From: Erpobdella octoculata
Lineage: Eukaryota; Annelida; Clitellata; Hirudinida; Erpobdellidae
NCBI GenBank assembly: GCA_963978895.1
Contig: OZ022246.1
Location: 18,533,049 to 18,597,048 of the forward strand
Length of the DNA stretch: 64,000 nt
Direction of reading: 5' to 3'
Shown here: one piece after another, positions 22,681 through 35,749 of the stretch
How the letters are laid out: every line of letters starts with the position of its first letter
Numbering within the stretch: position 1 is the stretch's first letter
Made by a program: the position numbers and the translations under genes
The notes under the pieces: model-generated
Told to the model about the DNA's origin: nothing
What the model saw: the letters and a program-made list of their open reading frames with translations, nothing else
Database searches by the model: none

Positions 22681-25600
22681 CATGGTTAAACACATGCATT
22701 TTACTTTTAGGGAGAATTTAAACACTTTCACATCAGTTAAATTCCTGAATTTTAAATAGCAGTTACTATAAAATCTAATTAACCCCATCTTCCACTTCAC
22801 TTCTAAGGTCCCAGAAACTAAATTATTAAAATACGGCTACACGGGTATATTTTCATTTTTTAGGAAAATCATAAATACCAAATTTTTAAACTTTTACGTT
22901 TTTAGTTTTTAGAGTTATTTAGCAAATAATTCCTTTTTCCACCCTACATTTGAGGTGATGGAAACCAAATATTCATAAATTTGCGAAACATGCTTTTTAT
23001 TTTTTATTAAAAATTAAATACTGATTTTTAAATCTGTAACACTTACAGTTTTTGAGTAGAAGTTATTCTAAAAAACATATAACCCTATTTTCTACCCCAT
23101 ATTTGAGGTCCCGGAAAAACAAACTTTTAAAAATGGTAAACACCTGTTTTTTATTTCTTAAGAAGAATCTAGATACCAAATTTCAAAACCTTCTCATTTT
23201 TGGTTTTTGAGCTTATCTTCCTTTTTTTCTCTTTAGAAACAAAATTTTCAAAAGCCTTTTCTTATTGGGTTCCAACGCTATAAAAAATTCAAAAAACAAT
23301 TAACTTTTTCCAGGCTTGTTATCAAGACCACTAAACCCAAGACCAAGATCAAGACTTTTATTTGCAAGACCAAGATTAAGACCAAGATTTTTATTTGCAA
23401 GGCAAGATCATCCCCAAGATATATTGAGAAAAGACCGAGTTTAAGGCCAAGACTTTGTAAAAATCATTCAAAATGAAGACATCTTAATAAACTTTTTTCA
23501 ACTAAGAAACTGAAGCATGAACAAGTCAATAACTAAATTAATAAACTGTTTAAAATTTAAACTGTTATTATTTTAATTGTTTATTGCATTTAGTAAACAC
23601 AAGTTTAGATAACAATTTTTGTCCTAAACCAGCTCGATTGGGTCTCATGAATAGACCTCCAGGACAAGTCTGACTTTTTCTACTCCTCATTTAAAGTCCC
23701 GGAAACAAAACTGTCCAAAAACGGTGAAACACGTGAATTTTTATTTTTTAAAAAGATTCTATATACTGAATTTCAAAGCTTTCACATTTTTTTATTCTAA
23801 AGCTCCAAAACCTAAACTATTAACAACAAAAATGGTTAATCACGTGTATTTTTATTTTTTAAGCAGAATCTAAACACTTTTTCACATCTGTAGTATTATT
23901 GATTTTTGAGAAGCAGTTAGGGGAGACTAATGCTGAATGGACCGCATGCTGAATGGACCTTTGGCTTTAAAATTTCAATTTTCATCTGATTACACCCAAA
24001 TTTTAACTATAGCTTGCTTTTAGACAGATGTACATGCTTACTTCTTGTTGCAAAAAAATATTGAGGTCAAGACGTCTAAAAGTTCTGTCGTAGATTTTTC
24101 GTAAAAAAAGTAATTTTTCTGGTCTTCAAAGTTTGTCAAATTACAAATCACAGAAACACACTATTTTTTTTTATTTAAGGCAAAAATATTCAGCAGCGTT
24201 TCTAAAATTATTATGCACATTAGTTTGTACTTAATTCAATCCCAGGTTTTTTTGTTACGGTGTCAAATGACTAGGACTAACGTTGTACTGAATGGACCAC
24301 CTTACATGGTAATGAATGGACCGGTTAATTCATTAGAGAGTTATTACTGATTATAGTTGCAATTACAATAGTAATCAAGCACTCATCCAGGAGTTAGTGT
24401 TGGACGTGTGTATGAGACAAAATATAAAATTGAGACAAGGAACATCTAAAAATGCGACGAAACAGAAATGAAAACTGAGCAAGTTTCTGAAGTTTCAGAA
24501 CATGTCACAACATACATGCTACATAGGCGATCGCTAAGTGGCAGCGATGACTCGACGGTGACAAGTGATGAACAGGAAACACTTGTTACTATTTTCAATG
24601 CGGTTAATGCTTATGGGTGCTTAATAACATCATCCTACGAGCGAATTTCAGACACTTTTTTGCAAATGAACCACCGTGATGCACAAGTAGGACTCAATCA
24701 ACCGGCTGGGTAGCGGAAACAACTCTTTTCAAGTGATTCCAACATTGCTTATAAAACAACAATAAAAACATCACCAATCTGATTAATATTGAATAACCAT
24801 GAAGTTTTATCTGTCATGATGTTAGGTTCTCCAGTTGTCCAGTTAAATGTCGTTCTGCAGTGTTTGACATTTTTATTCAATTTAATGTATTAAAAAATCG
24901 TTTAATGTGATTATTTGAGGTGGTGAAAAATAAAATTGTTGCAGTTTTTAATGTAAAACTATGCATTATGATTGGTTTAATGTTTTTTATAAGCGGAACA
25001 TCGATTTATAGAGCGGTCCATTCAGTACACGGGGTGGTCCATTCATTACGACCACGACGTCCTGAATGGACCACCTAAGTTTTAGAGGTGGGTTCACAAA
25101 AATTTCGTTTTTAGTAATAACCTGATTTTAAAATGTATTTAAATTTAATTATTTGTCTCTACATGTATCAGCCTTACATTTGTCATTAAAATATTTAGAA
25201 AATCTATGTAAATAAATTTATTGTGAATTTTAAAGCGCATTTCAGAAAATTGTGGTCCATTCAGTACGAGTCTCTAAAAACTTATTAACCATCTTTTCCA
25301 CTCCACATTTGAGATTCCAGAAACTAAATTATTAAAATACGGTTAAACGTGTAAATTTTTATTTTTTTAAGAAGATCCTAAATACCAAATTTTAAAACTT
25401 TCATATTTTATTTTTTATTTTTCCATCCCACATTTGAGGTCCTGGAAATCAAATATTCAAAAATTGGTAAAACACGTATATCTTTATTTTTAGAGTAAAT
25501 ATTAAATACTACTTTTTACATCAGTTGTACCTACAGTTTTTAAGTAGCAGTTATTTAAAAAACAACAAATAACCCTATTTTCCACCTCACATTTGAGGCC

Positions 25601-26110
25601 CCGGAAACCAAATTTTCAAACAATGGCGAAACACGTATATTTTTATTTCTTGAGTAAAAACTAAATGCTAAATTTTACATCTGTAGCACTTACAGTTTTT
25701 GAGTAGCAGTTATTTTAAAAAACAAATAACCCACCACACATTTGAAGTCCTGGAAACCAAATTTTTAAAAAATGGTGAAACAAGTTATTTATTATTTTTT
25801 GAGTAGCCAATAAATACTAATTTTTAAATCTGTAGTTTTTACAGCTTTTGATTAGCAGTTATTAAAAAAAAAACCCTATTTCCCACTCCACATTTAAAGT
25901 CCTCAAAATTAATTTTTAAAAAATGGTGAAACACCTATTTTTTATTTTTACGAAGAATCTAGATACCAAATTTCAAAACCTCTTCATTTTTGGTTTTCAA
26001 GATATGCGTTGGTTTAGAAAAAAGTTTTTTTCCCTGTTTTATCCTCTCAGGAGCAACATTTTCAAAAAACCTTTCTTAGTGGGTACTTATGCTATAAAAG
26101 TAATATAAGT
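22681..26110. repeat. degenerate ~150-bp satellite array, interrupted
   Basis: The order CCACATTTGAGGTCC, GGAAACCAAATTTT, ATGGTGAAACACGT, GAGTAGCAGTTATT recurs about every 145-155 bp. It is seen near 22680, 22835, 22985, 23130 and 23720, and again from 25290 to 25930. Copies are diverged by substitutions and small indels, and the array is split by the element at 23920-25274. A longer block (23130-23300) is also repeated at 25920-26110. Confidence 0.75.
23920..25274. mobile_element. TA-flanked DNA transposon, non-autonomous, 1.36 kb
   Basis: The left end GGGGAGACTAATGCTGAATG and the inverted right end GAGACTCGTACTGAATGG are related. The CTGAATGGACC motif recurs inside both ends. Joining the flanks at one TA restores satellite sequence (AGCAGTTA to AAAACTTATTAACC), so a TA duplication, as in Tc1/mariner/pogo elements, is supported. 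The inside has only a short frame at 24468-24713 (81 residues, Ser/Thr/Glu-rich) that I do not recognise as transposase. Confidence 0.75.
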
Positions 26111-26369
26111 TCCAAATTTCACGTTCCTAGGGTAGCTCGGCGTTGATTATCTGTCAGCCAGGACATGTTCTTTTATATATAGCGTTATTGCAGGCCTGTT
26201 TCTTAAGATTCCAATACATCTTTACCATCTTCTCTACCGATCGTTTTGTCAAACTTTTCTTAAGATTCAACGCGCTCCGTTAGATTGTGGTTATATCAAT
26301 GTTCGATTGGTAGAAAAAAATTATTGAGATCTTTCTCAGCTTTGAAACTCTTTGAATACCTACTTTCAC

Positions 26370-27362
26370 TTAAGCATAGAAGTTTGGCGTTCAGTTTTTT
26401 CGGTTTCGAAGGGTTTCGGAAATAATTTTCTTCCGAACGTTCGGTTTTATTCGGTTTCGGAAAAACTGTACTCTCGAAAAAGATTCAGAAAGTTTTGGTT
26501 TATTCAAAAAATTTTTTAATTAGGCGTAACACTTCCGGAAATTATTCGGTTTTTGCGGAAATGCTACGATTGCAAAAAATGCCGACTCGAAATCTCACGC
26601 ATTAAAATAAAAATAACACTTGAACAACGGAAAATAACACATTCTCACGCATTAAAGTAAAAATAATACTTGAACATTTAGCTAATTTTATTTTTACAAA
26701 CTTTTATTTAGGTTACAATCTGTGTTTGTGTGTGTGTGGCTTTCTCTGTACACAAATCTTGCAAGTGAAATTTAACCAGCTTTTTGACTAGCTAGAAAAC
26801 TGAAACTTTCAGCATAGCTTTATATTAGATGACAATACATAAATCGATTTAAAAAAATAAAAATTTAATTTGAACATCTTTCGTATTTCTAAATCGAGTG
26901 TATTTGAAATCAAAGTTTGTGTTAAAAAACTCGTTGTTTCCTATACTTGTTCTATCTAAACATACAAATAATTTACAGAACCCAAAAGAAAAATAATTTT
27001 ATTAGCATTTTTAAAAATTATGATCTGTTATCTTTTAGAGCATAGATAACACAATTTTTTAAATTTAAGAAAAAAAATGTTTAAATTATTTTGTAACTTT
27101 TTTTTAATTTTACGAGATTACACTGTCACAAGTAGAAAGTTTTTACATTCTAATTGTATGACGGAAAGATTGTTAAGTTTCACTTACAAAAGTCCGCCGT
27201 TATTAGAATCCATTTTTCAGAATTCCGAAAAAAACGACATTTCTGAAACAAATGTCCGAAAGTGCGGTTTTATTCGGTTTCTGAAATAATTCCGAACTTT
27301 TGAAAACCGACAAAAACCGATCTTTCGGGGGGCGTGCGGAAGGGAACGTAAAATTTCATGCT
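26370..27362. mobile_element. probable hAT-like non-autonomous element, ~1 kb
   Basis: TACTTTCAC lies at both sides (26361-26369 and 27363-27371), an 8-9 bp duplication. The ends read TTAAGCATAGAAG and, inverted, AGCATGAAATTTTACGTTC. TTCGGTTTCGGAAA-type motifs occur at both sides of the interior in opposite orientation. No ORF is recognised. Confidence 0.55.
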
Positions 27363-27479
27363 TACTTTCACTCCTTCAAAAGCTTGATATTTTCGCACAC
27401 AAAAATGAACAATGGAAATACAATTTTAGTCTACGCCATTCAATAAATTAACCTCCACGGAATTAAAGTCTCTTTTTGA

Positions 27480-27860
27480 AAACCTTAAAAACCGATTTGG
27501 ACAGTCAGAGGTGACTCAAAAATTAATCATTAGAGTGCATTGTCACTAAAAATGAATCTAAGTTTAAGCTTGATTGGATGACTTGAAGTTTTCCAATCGA
27601 ACCTCACCGACTCTTTCCGATTTTAGAGGTCATCGGGTTCGGAAAATCTCCAAAACTAAACAGAATGCATAGCGTTTGGGAGCGAGTCAATATTTCAAGT
27701 TTCAACTCGATTGGATGACGGGAAGTCTTTCTACGATTTTCCCAGAGTTGAGCGGTCAGGCAACCTCCTCAAAACTTAATAAAATTTGTTGTTAATGTGA
27801 CCTAGTCTATATTCCAAGTTTCAGCTCGATTAATGTGTCAATTTTCACTTCTATGTTTGA
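27480..27860. repeat. diverged direct repeat
   Basis: AACTCGATTGGATGACGGGAAG-like segments (CTCGATTGGATGAC and relatives at about 27568 and 27706, then AGCTCGATTAATG at about 27823) with downstream similarity suggest two to three diverged ~140-bp units. Confidence 0.45.
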
Positions 27861-28309
27861 TCGAAACTCGTTCCTGCTTTCCGCTAGAGAGATTTGTTCT
27901 CGGGAGAAGAAGCGAGGAGGGAAAGAAGTCATTTAAATGAAAAAAAAACTATCATCTGCTTATTTCAATTTGTTTGAAACTCCGTTGGAGTTTAATGAAA
28001 AAATCTGATTTCACATCGGTCTGAGTTTCAAAAATAATATTAAATTCATAACAAGAAAACTAATTATTCAACTTATTCGGATTTGTCGGTTGCTGTTTAA
28101 AAACTGAACTTTCTTTTCAAGAGTTAACGTGGTCCCATTTGTTATCAACTCAGTAACACATCTCCTAAAGAGGATGCGAAAGATCGCTGATGAACCTAAC
28201 ACACACAGCTCTTGTATCGGGGGAATAACGCAGTGGGATGCTTAATACGACTTTGATGAGGTACGAATCCAGGCCATCTGATATAATTTACTTCTTACTT
28301 CTTTGCATT

Positions 28310-29014
28310 CCAGCTTCCGAGTTTTGATCGAAGACATAAATCATATGGCCGAGCTGGCAGCTCCTTTCAAGAATGCCGTAGGAGGTTACGCTGGCGAAAT
28401 TTAAAAATCATTATCCAATCGGTCACACACTAATGAGAAGCTAAATGTTATGGACCATGAAAATGCCTTGCTGGATGACTAAATTGAAACAAATACCAAG
28501 TTACTGTCTATCAAGTTTCGAGAGCAGCAGAATATCATCGTGTTTTTTTGTAAAATACCTCACATGGGTTGAATTAAGTGTATTGGAACGAAAGGTGTCG
28601 AGAGGTTAAATGCTACATGACGGCGGCACCATTTACTTTGAAAGAAAGACGCAAAAATAACCGTTGAAAGCTGTCGAGAATATTTTTATTGATGAGCGTG
28701 CGTGCCGGCCAAAAGCGTAATTTATGAGTTTCTTTGCATCGGTGGCTCTGCCTCGATAGCGGTAACCGTACACCACTTTTCCGCATTAACACCTCAATAT
28801 GGCGAAAGCGCATGAGGTGAATGTCCTATTCACATTGTTTATGTTTATTGTTCTAAAGATTTTCCCTGTTCATTTTTTTTCTCTGCCTTCACGATAACAC
28901 TTCGAAATTAATTATTTGGATTTACTAGTTTTAAATAATTTTTTTGTTTCATCTATCCAGGTTGCACTGAATTAAATGCGAACCACTTTTCTCACCGACA
29001 CGAACTCGTGGCTG
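28310..29014 (+). pseudogene. degenerate protein-coding remnant
   Basis: In one frame the plus strand reads RVLIEDINHMAELAAPFKN and, after stops, RSHTNEKLNVMDHENALLDD then TNTKLLSIKFREQQNIIVFF. The helical, charged character recalls a LINE ORF1 coiled coil, but no diagnostic motif is present. Several in-frame stops mean it is not functional as read. Confidence 0.3.
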
Positions 29015-29445
29015 CGAGGGCGGATCCAGGGGGGCGAGGGGGCGCGCCCCCATTGTAGAATAATTAAAAATAATTTACATTAAACAAATCATTAAACAAA
29101 TTTAAATTATGTGCATAATATTTAGTAATAAACTTATAAATAATATCAATTTTAAATAAAAGTAAATTTAGTAAAGAGTTAAGCTCTCAATCAATGTATA
29201 CGCGCGTTTCAAGCATAAAAATATTGATGGATTTCTATTTATAGCACACACATTTTTACCATTATTAGGTAGTTACATTTAAAATTTTTGTATGTGGGGG
29301 TAAATCCATTATACACGAATACATTTTTAAACCATAGTATAAAAAATGTCATCAATTTTTCAGGAGGGAGACTTTTCTCGCCCCTATGGGCGGGCACTCA
29401 TGGATGCGCCCCCCACCCCTTAACAAAATTCTGGATCCGCCCCTG
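29015..29445. mobile_element. hAT-like miniature element, 431 bp
   Basis: Ends CGAGGGCGGATCCAG and, inverted, CAGGGGCGGATCCAG. Exact 8-bp duplication CGTGGCTG at 29007-29014 and 29446-29453. The interior is AT-rich and non-coding. Confidence 0.88.
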
Positions 29446-29680
29446 CGTGGCTGGATATTATGAAACTAACAAAAAGATGAGGACGAAAATGCATTCCATT
29501 CTGTAAGCATCCAAAAGAGAAAGTCTGCATAATATGCCGAAAAACTCACCGCAAAGTGTTAATTGAACGATGGAATCAGAGCTCGGAAGTTTGTGCACGT
29601 TGCGTTACTTCCAGTTGTTCCAGCTTAAAATTCCTCACGTATAAATACATTGTAGACTGCGTCAAAAAGGAGCCGTTATA
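29446..29680 (+). pseudogene. cysteine-rich coding-like remnant interrupted by the hAT element
   Basis: The plus strand reads TNSWLDIMKLTKR, a stop, then CIPFCKHPKEKVCIICRKT and SEVCARC, with paired CxxC motifs, ending at a stop near 29680. The hAT element at 29015 sits just upstream. The family is unknown and it may be chance. Confidence 0.3.
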
Positions 29681-30800
29681 ATCCATAGATGTTTATTGGT
29701 TAAAAAGAATTGACATTAATGGTTTTGCGTTCTGCATGATACATTGTGAGAACTAAAGTAATTAATTATTACCCTTGCTAAATGCAAGACTCGACTTGGT
29801 TTTCTGGACTAATTCCATGATGCAAAGTTTGATTGTATGCTATATAAGTCGTGTTTTATTACTTTTGTCGTTCTAGTCTATCTCTCTTTATAAACGATAA
29901 CATTAAAAAATGATCTAGATAGTGATGATGGGTAGCTTTTTATCTTATCCGTTCTGCACGATTGTTTATAATTCCAGTGAGAAATCGCATCCAGAATAGG
30001 AGAACGGCGGAAATGTGAAATATCTTGCATAGCTTTATTTATATCCATCAAAAAACCACCTCATTTATTTGGTCTGGACAGGTATAGAAACCCGATAGTA
30101 CTTAGATCAGCATCATCATCATCATCATCATAATGTGAGCGTGCAGGATGATCCCCTTTAAAAGGCAACAAGATGCACGGACCTTCCCCTGTCCGCGTTA
30201 GCATCGTTACGACGAGGCATCTCGATCAAGATTGATATCAACTGACCGTCAAGATTTTTCTAGTTTCTGAATTGTAAAAAATCGTTGCTTATTCATTGGA
30301 TGGATTATTATTATTATTATTAAAGCGTAGTCGGATGTTCGCACAGTCGAGCAAAATCCGTGCCGCCGTTCCGAGTTCAAACACGATGCCTGGTGTCTGT
30401 ACTCGCTTGTTTTGAAAACGGATTTATAAACGTTTTCCTCGTGTAATTAAGTGCAAGCTGACTGACTGGCTGAATTAGTAGAGAGACTGAATTTCTATAT
30501 ATTTGCTTCTGAAGATTTGGCCGTGAAGCTTGCAGAAAAAAATGGAAGTAAAAACAAAATGGTTTCATCTTCAGGAGGAGTCGTCGGGTTGAAACTCGTT
30601 TCGAGCGTTAATAAACGAACAGGAAAAGAACTGTTAATTGGCTGGATGATGTTACGCTGTATATTCACAAAAAGATACTTTACTAGAAATCGTTTTTATT
30701 TAAAAGCTTCATTTCTGCTCCTGTTGAAAAACATAGAACGATAGTTTTGTAACCTTCTAATGGAAATGGTGAGTCTCTAATAAGACGTGTAATGTATATC
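29681..30800. other. no gene seen
   Basis: Only short simple repeats, (CAT)n at 30108-30130 and (ATT)n at 30307-30322, and no supported frame. Confidence 0.6.
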
Positions 30801-30892
30801 CGTCCATCCATCCACCCGCTCGTCCATCCATCCATTCATTCATTCACTCATCCATCCATCCATTCATTCACTCATCCATCCATCCATCCATC
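30801..30892. repeat. (CATC/CATT)n tetranucleotide repeat
   Basis: Alternating CATCCATC and CATTCATT units; the Ser/His/Pro-rich frame over it is an artefact of the repeat. Confidence 0.9.
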
Positions 30893-31740
30893 TGCTGTTT
30901 GTTTGAGAAAAATGTTCATTTCAATCTTTGAAGAGCATTGTTTTAAAAATAAAATCCATCCAACGTTTTCGTTTTCGTCCTCACGGTGCACGGCATAAAT
31001 TAATATGCTGTTCAATGTTAACTACGCATTTCTAATGAGAACCAGCAGAGACGTTGTAACAAGTAAAAGTTAGACTGGTGTTTTATTTCATACCTTTCAA
31101 TCGCATTTCTAATCATATCGGTATGTAAACATTTTAGAACTTCCATGGAAGCCATGACAGCTTGAAAATGACTAAATCTTTTAACAAACAGCTTTTTGTG
31201 TCTGGTTTAGTTTTAACCATCCCCATCTTTCACAGTAACTGCCATATAATTAAATAACACCAATGTAGTTTTCTATCGACATTGGGGGGCTGTTTACCAA
31301 CAACATTCATTTGCATCTTACGTTTAACTTTGCGAGTTTATTCTGGATGGTACGGTGGCACGAATAGATCATCATATCTGACAGGAGATGTGGCGGCACA
31401 TGATGATGACTATGCCCGATGTTGTGCCGTAAATTTTATCACCGCCATGACAGACTTTCTGTTATCACATCCGCCACTGTAATGTTTCCTTATTCCTAAT
31501 TCCATGTGCACTTTGATAATTTTGAATCACTGTGTTTTGTTTTTTGTTTGTTTGATTGCTAAGAAAGAAAAGTGTTTTCATCTTTTTACACTTTTTCAAT
31601 ATAAAAAAACTTTATAAAAAGAGGGGCTATGATTACGATTTATTTCATTTTGTTTGAATTAGATTTAAATATGGAAGTTATTGAACTAAATGTTTGCAGT
31701 TGCTTAATAATTCGAAGCTGTTTTGTCTCATGCACATTAA
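30893..31740. other. no gene seen
   Basis: AT-rich; a 66-residue frame at 31282-31482 has no recognisable feature. Confidence 0.6.
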
Positions 31741-31788
31741 GATTGATTGATTGATTGGTTGGTTGGTTGATTGATTGATTGATTGATC
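31741..31788. repeat. (GATT)n / (GGTT)n repeat
   Basis: Perfect tetranucleotide units. Confidence 0.93.
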
Positions 31789-31924
31789 TTCCCTTCTCAC
31801 CGTTCATTAACACGACTATTAGAAATCATTTTTACATTGTATTTTTTCTTGAAAATGTTTGACATGTTTAATTTTTTCAGTTTAAATTTATTATAAAAAA
31901 AATAATGACATGTCGTTATTTTTT

Positions 31925-32635
31925 GCATGATTATTATCGGTATTAATGTTCATCATCAGTATCATCATGATTATTATCGAGATTAATGTTCATCATCAGT
32001 ATCATCATGATTATTATCGAGATTAATGTTCATCATCAGTATCATCACGATTATTATCGAGGTTAATGTTCATCATCAGTATCATCATGATTATTATAGG
32101 GATTGATGTTCATCATCAGTATCATCATAATTATTATCGAAATTAATGTTCATCGTCATTATCATCACGATTATTATCGAGATTAATGTTCATCATCATT
32201 ATCATCGTCATTATTATCGGTATTAATGTTCATCATCAGTATCATCATGATTATTATCAAGATTAATGTTCATCATCAGTATCATCATGATTATTATCGG
32301 GATTGATGTTCATCGTCAGTATCACCATGATTATTATCGAAATTAATGTTCATCATCATTATTATCGGGATTAATGTTCATCGTCAGTATCATCATGATT
32401 ATTATCGGGATTGATGTTCATCGTCAGTATCATCATGATTATTATCGAGATTAGTGTTCATCATCAGTATCATCACGATTATTATCGAGGTTAATGTTCA
32501 TCATCAGTATCATCATGATTATTATAGGGATTGATGTTCATCATCAGTATCATCATGATTATTATCGGGATTAATGTTCATCGTCAGTATCATCATGATT
32601 ATTATCGGGATTAATGTTCGTCATCTGTATCATCA
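31925..32635. repeat. ~42-bp minisatellite, about 16-17 copies
   Basis: Units of the form GATTATTATCGAGATTAATG then TTCATCATCAGTATCATCAT. Copies vary at a few sites (GGGATTGATG, CGTCAGT, and one short unit near 32350), unlike the uniform arrays at 12392 and 19778. Confidence 0.93.
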
Positions 32636-35265
32636 TCAAATATTTTGATTACAATCAATTCCATTGACACTGGCCTTTACAAAAACACACGTTCGACGTC
32701 GTAAGTCAAATTTTATTAATATAATAAATAAGCACTACGAATATTTTATTAATCCTTAAATTATTGAATCAATCTGCTTATTAACATGATCAATATCTTT
32801 GATTTCAGCCAGTAGCAGTTTAATTATCTTAATATTATTTCTATGCATATTTCATATAATAAATAAGCTGAATTACAACTTATTCAATACTCGTCATTGA
32901 TTTGTGTTTAACAATCAGTTTTTCAAATCACGGCCAGAGTCTGAGATAGTTTCTAAGAGTTTGTAAAAACGCAAACCATCGATAATTGGACACGTTTGCT
33001 ACGCGCAAGAGTATGGAAAGGTAAAACTAAAACTTATGACTGCAAGCATTTTATTTGAAGAAAATTTATTGTTCAAGTCATAATCGGTCTGAATTAGTTC
33101 TAGAGTAAGTTAAGAGACAAGCAGGTTCATAACAGCAATGTAATAATTTATTATTGTTGGGACATTTTATTATTTTCCAGTCGAAAATGCGAGAATTTAT
33201 TATAATTATTATTAAATTTTGGAACACAAATTTTAAAATACTTTTATGAGCCATGCAATTATGCAATTATGTTCTCGCCTCATGTATTCTAAATCTCGGA
33301 AGCTATTGTTTTGATTTTCGGTAATTTCAAAGTATTACATCTTGAGCCAATTTCGATAATTAATATCCATATCTCTAAGGGTGAATATTCCGAAAATACA
33401 AAAAGTAATAACGTTAATAGCCTTACCCGCGACCTTACCCTACCACACAACCCCTATAAATAACCCCTTTTCAGGGATGGGGGATAATGTGGCATACGCA
33501 AATTAATTACAGCAGACTGTTGGTATAAACAAAATAAAACTCAGGATGATAACTAGGAGATTACCAGATTTGTTGTTATATTTAATTTATTTTCTTAATA
33601 GCTCAAAGGCGGGCTGAGGTTAGAAGGCATGAACTGATTTACACGTTTTCAGACAGTATTTTCGAGAGTACTGACTGAAAACCACAAAATATTTATTACT
33701 CTATATATCAGGTTCGGTGTCTGGTTATCTTTTCTACTTTTATAAGGTGTTAGCTGGGGTGCTATAATAACAAACTTTTTTCTATTTCGAACCTCTGACA
33801 TGCTTGCAAAGGTGATGGTATTTCAGGTTCTTTTTATGGTCTTTCGTTTTTTAACTTCTCAGTTGTTTATTTGTTGATGCACTTGTTCGATCGAAAACGT
33901 TACATTCAGCTTGCTGTTGCTGGCCAAGAACATGGCGGTTTTTTTAACTTGCTGTATAATAGCGTCGTTAATGCTAACGATATTAATAAACAGTCCAGCA
34001 CAGTTAAGAATGTGAACAACAATCTGATTGGCCTTATATTTTACGTTTTAGTCTCTCTGCTTGGGAACAACTTTTCATTCATATTTATTCTAGGTTTTTT
34101 CATTGTTACCGCAAGTTTGATGTTTTGAAAATTAAAATATGATATTGAATAATTTTATAAACTTTAGCAGAACCACTTAAGATTTATCAGTCACACTCAA
34201 ACATGTGATTCGAGAAATAATTATAAACAAAAAGTTGATAATGTATGTGAGCCGTGCACGTGTTCAGTTGCCCCCAGAGCGTGTAAACACCAGCTCGCAC
34301 ACACACACACTTAATGACACACACACACAGATGCTTCGCCATACAGGCTCCCACTCTCTCACTAACTCCTCCTTATAGATGAAAACTCATCACCAGTTAC
34401 CTCTGGAAGGAGTCACGTTAGTGAATTCAATGTTGATGATCCCTCATTCTCAGATGGTCCCATTTATAGGCAAGCTTCATAATTGATGTCTCAATCGCCA
34501 TATCAAAGATTTCAAGTTTTATTCGTACTGATCTAAAAGCTTTTAATTTTAGATGATTGTTTGTATTTGCGCGCCTCCTTAATTAATTTTTAAGCAATTT
34601 TTAAACTTGTCTAAAGGTTGTTAAGCATTTTTATGGCAAGTTCTTTGTTAAAAATCATTTCCAATACTTCATTTTCAAAGTGTTATTAAAGACTTCTCAG
34701 AAAGTTCTTGCTATTATTTCCAGGTAAAAACTTATTTATAGAAGAATCCATCCAACATTCAATAAACTTCTTTGACGGACAATTTTATATTGCTTTTTTT
34801 TCTAAACATTACCAATCGACGTTAAACCGTAGAAAGTGATTATTTTGAGCAGGTCGCATGCTTCTACATGATGGATACAAACTACAGTCATGATTCTCTA
34901 TTGTTATATCAAACCTTAATCGTTTAACTTTAAAACACCAGTAACGCCATATTGATTCAACAGAAGTCACATTCCTTTTTAAGCTGCCCATGAATTAATG
35001 AGAATTTTAGAGAACTTGCAAGTGAATGAGAGAAAACAAGAGTTGACGCAACGTGTGAAAAGTTTTATTATTTTGCTTCAATCCACCACTGTTGCTGAAT
35101 TGTCCTGATTTCTGAACTCTTTTTGGGATGTTTGATAACGTCATTAATGCTTTTCGCCAAGGTTTGGCAATTCTCTATGGCTTTCATTTATGATTTTCGA
35201 TGGCGAACCGAAACGAGATAGGATATTGTTTTATTTTAATGCTTAGCTATTTAATTAATTATTTA
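32636..35265. other. no gene seen
   Basis: AT-rich with a short (CA)n at 34296-34329. The frame at 33871-34128 has hydrophobic stretches but no homology that I recognise. Confidence 0.55.
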
Positions 35266-35279
35266 TTTATTCATTTATT

Positions 35280-35318
35280 ATGATGATGATGGTGACGGTG
35301 ATGATGATAGCGATGATG

Positions 35319-35375
<57 letters not shown>

Positions 35376-35381
35376 ATGATA

Positions 35382-35414
<33 letters not shown>

Positions 35415-35415
35415 G
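35280..35415. repeat. (GAT)n-(ATT)n-(GAT)n trinucleotide repeat
   Basis: TGATGATGG, then about 18 ATT units, then about 12 GAT units. Confidence 0.97.
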
Positions 35416-35579
35416 TTCTCATATCCACTATTCTGAGATTCATAATAATTAATAGTATTGATTTAAACTGACTGCAATTAATGCATGTTAAATTATAATA
35501 TAACTTCTTTGTAAATTAAATATGTTACATATTAACTTTGAAGTCAATTTTTATTTTATTTTTGATTATTTTTTCAATC

Positions 35580-35745
35580 ATTGAATAAATGGTTATAAGT
35601 TTTACAATTGAATAAATGGTTATAAGTTTTATTATTGAATAAATGGTTATAAGTTATATCATTGAATAAATGGATATAAGTAATATCATTGAATAAATGG
35701 TTATAAGTTATATGATTGAATAAATGCTTATAAGTTTTACCAGCT
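35580..35745. repeat. 27-bp minisatellite, about 6 copies
   Basis: ATTGAATAAATGGTTATAAG followed by a variable TTTTACA-type end. Confidence 0.92.
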
Positions 35746-35749
35746 GCTG

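Noticed and set aside
24468..24713. Transposase of the TA-flanked element
   Set aside because: Only 81 residues, without catalytic Asp pattern or DNA-binding domain that I can see.
31925..32635. CRISPR-like array
   Set aside because: No unique spacers between repeats; it is a head-to-tail minisatellite in an animal genome. The same holds for 19778, 37623 and 56345.
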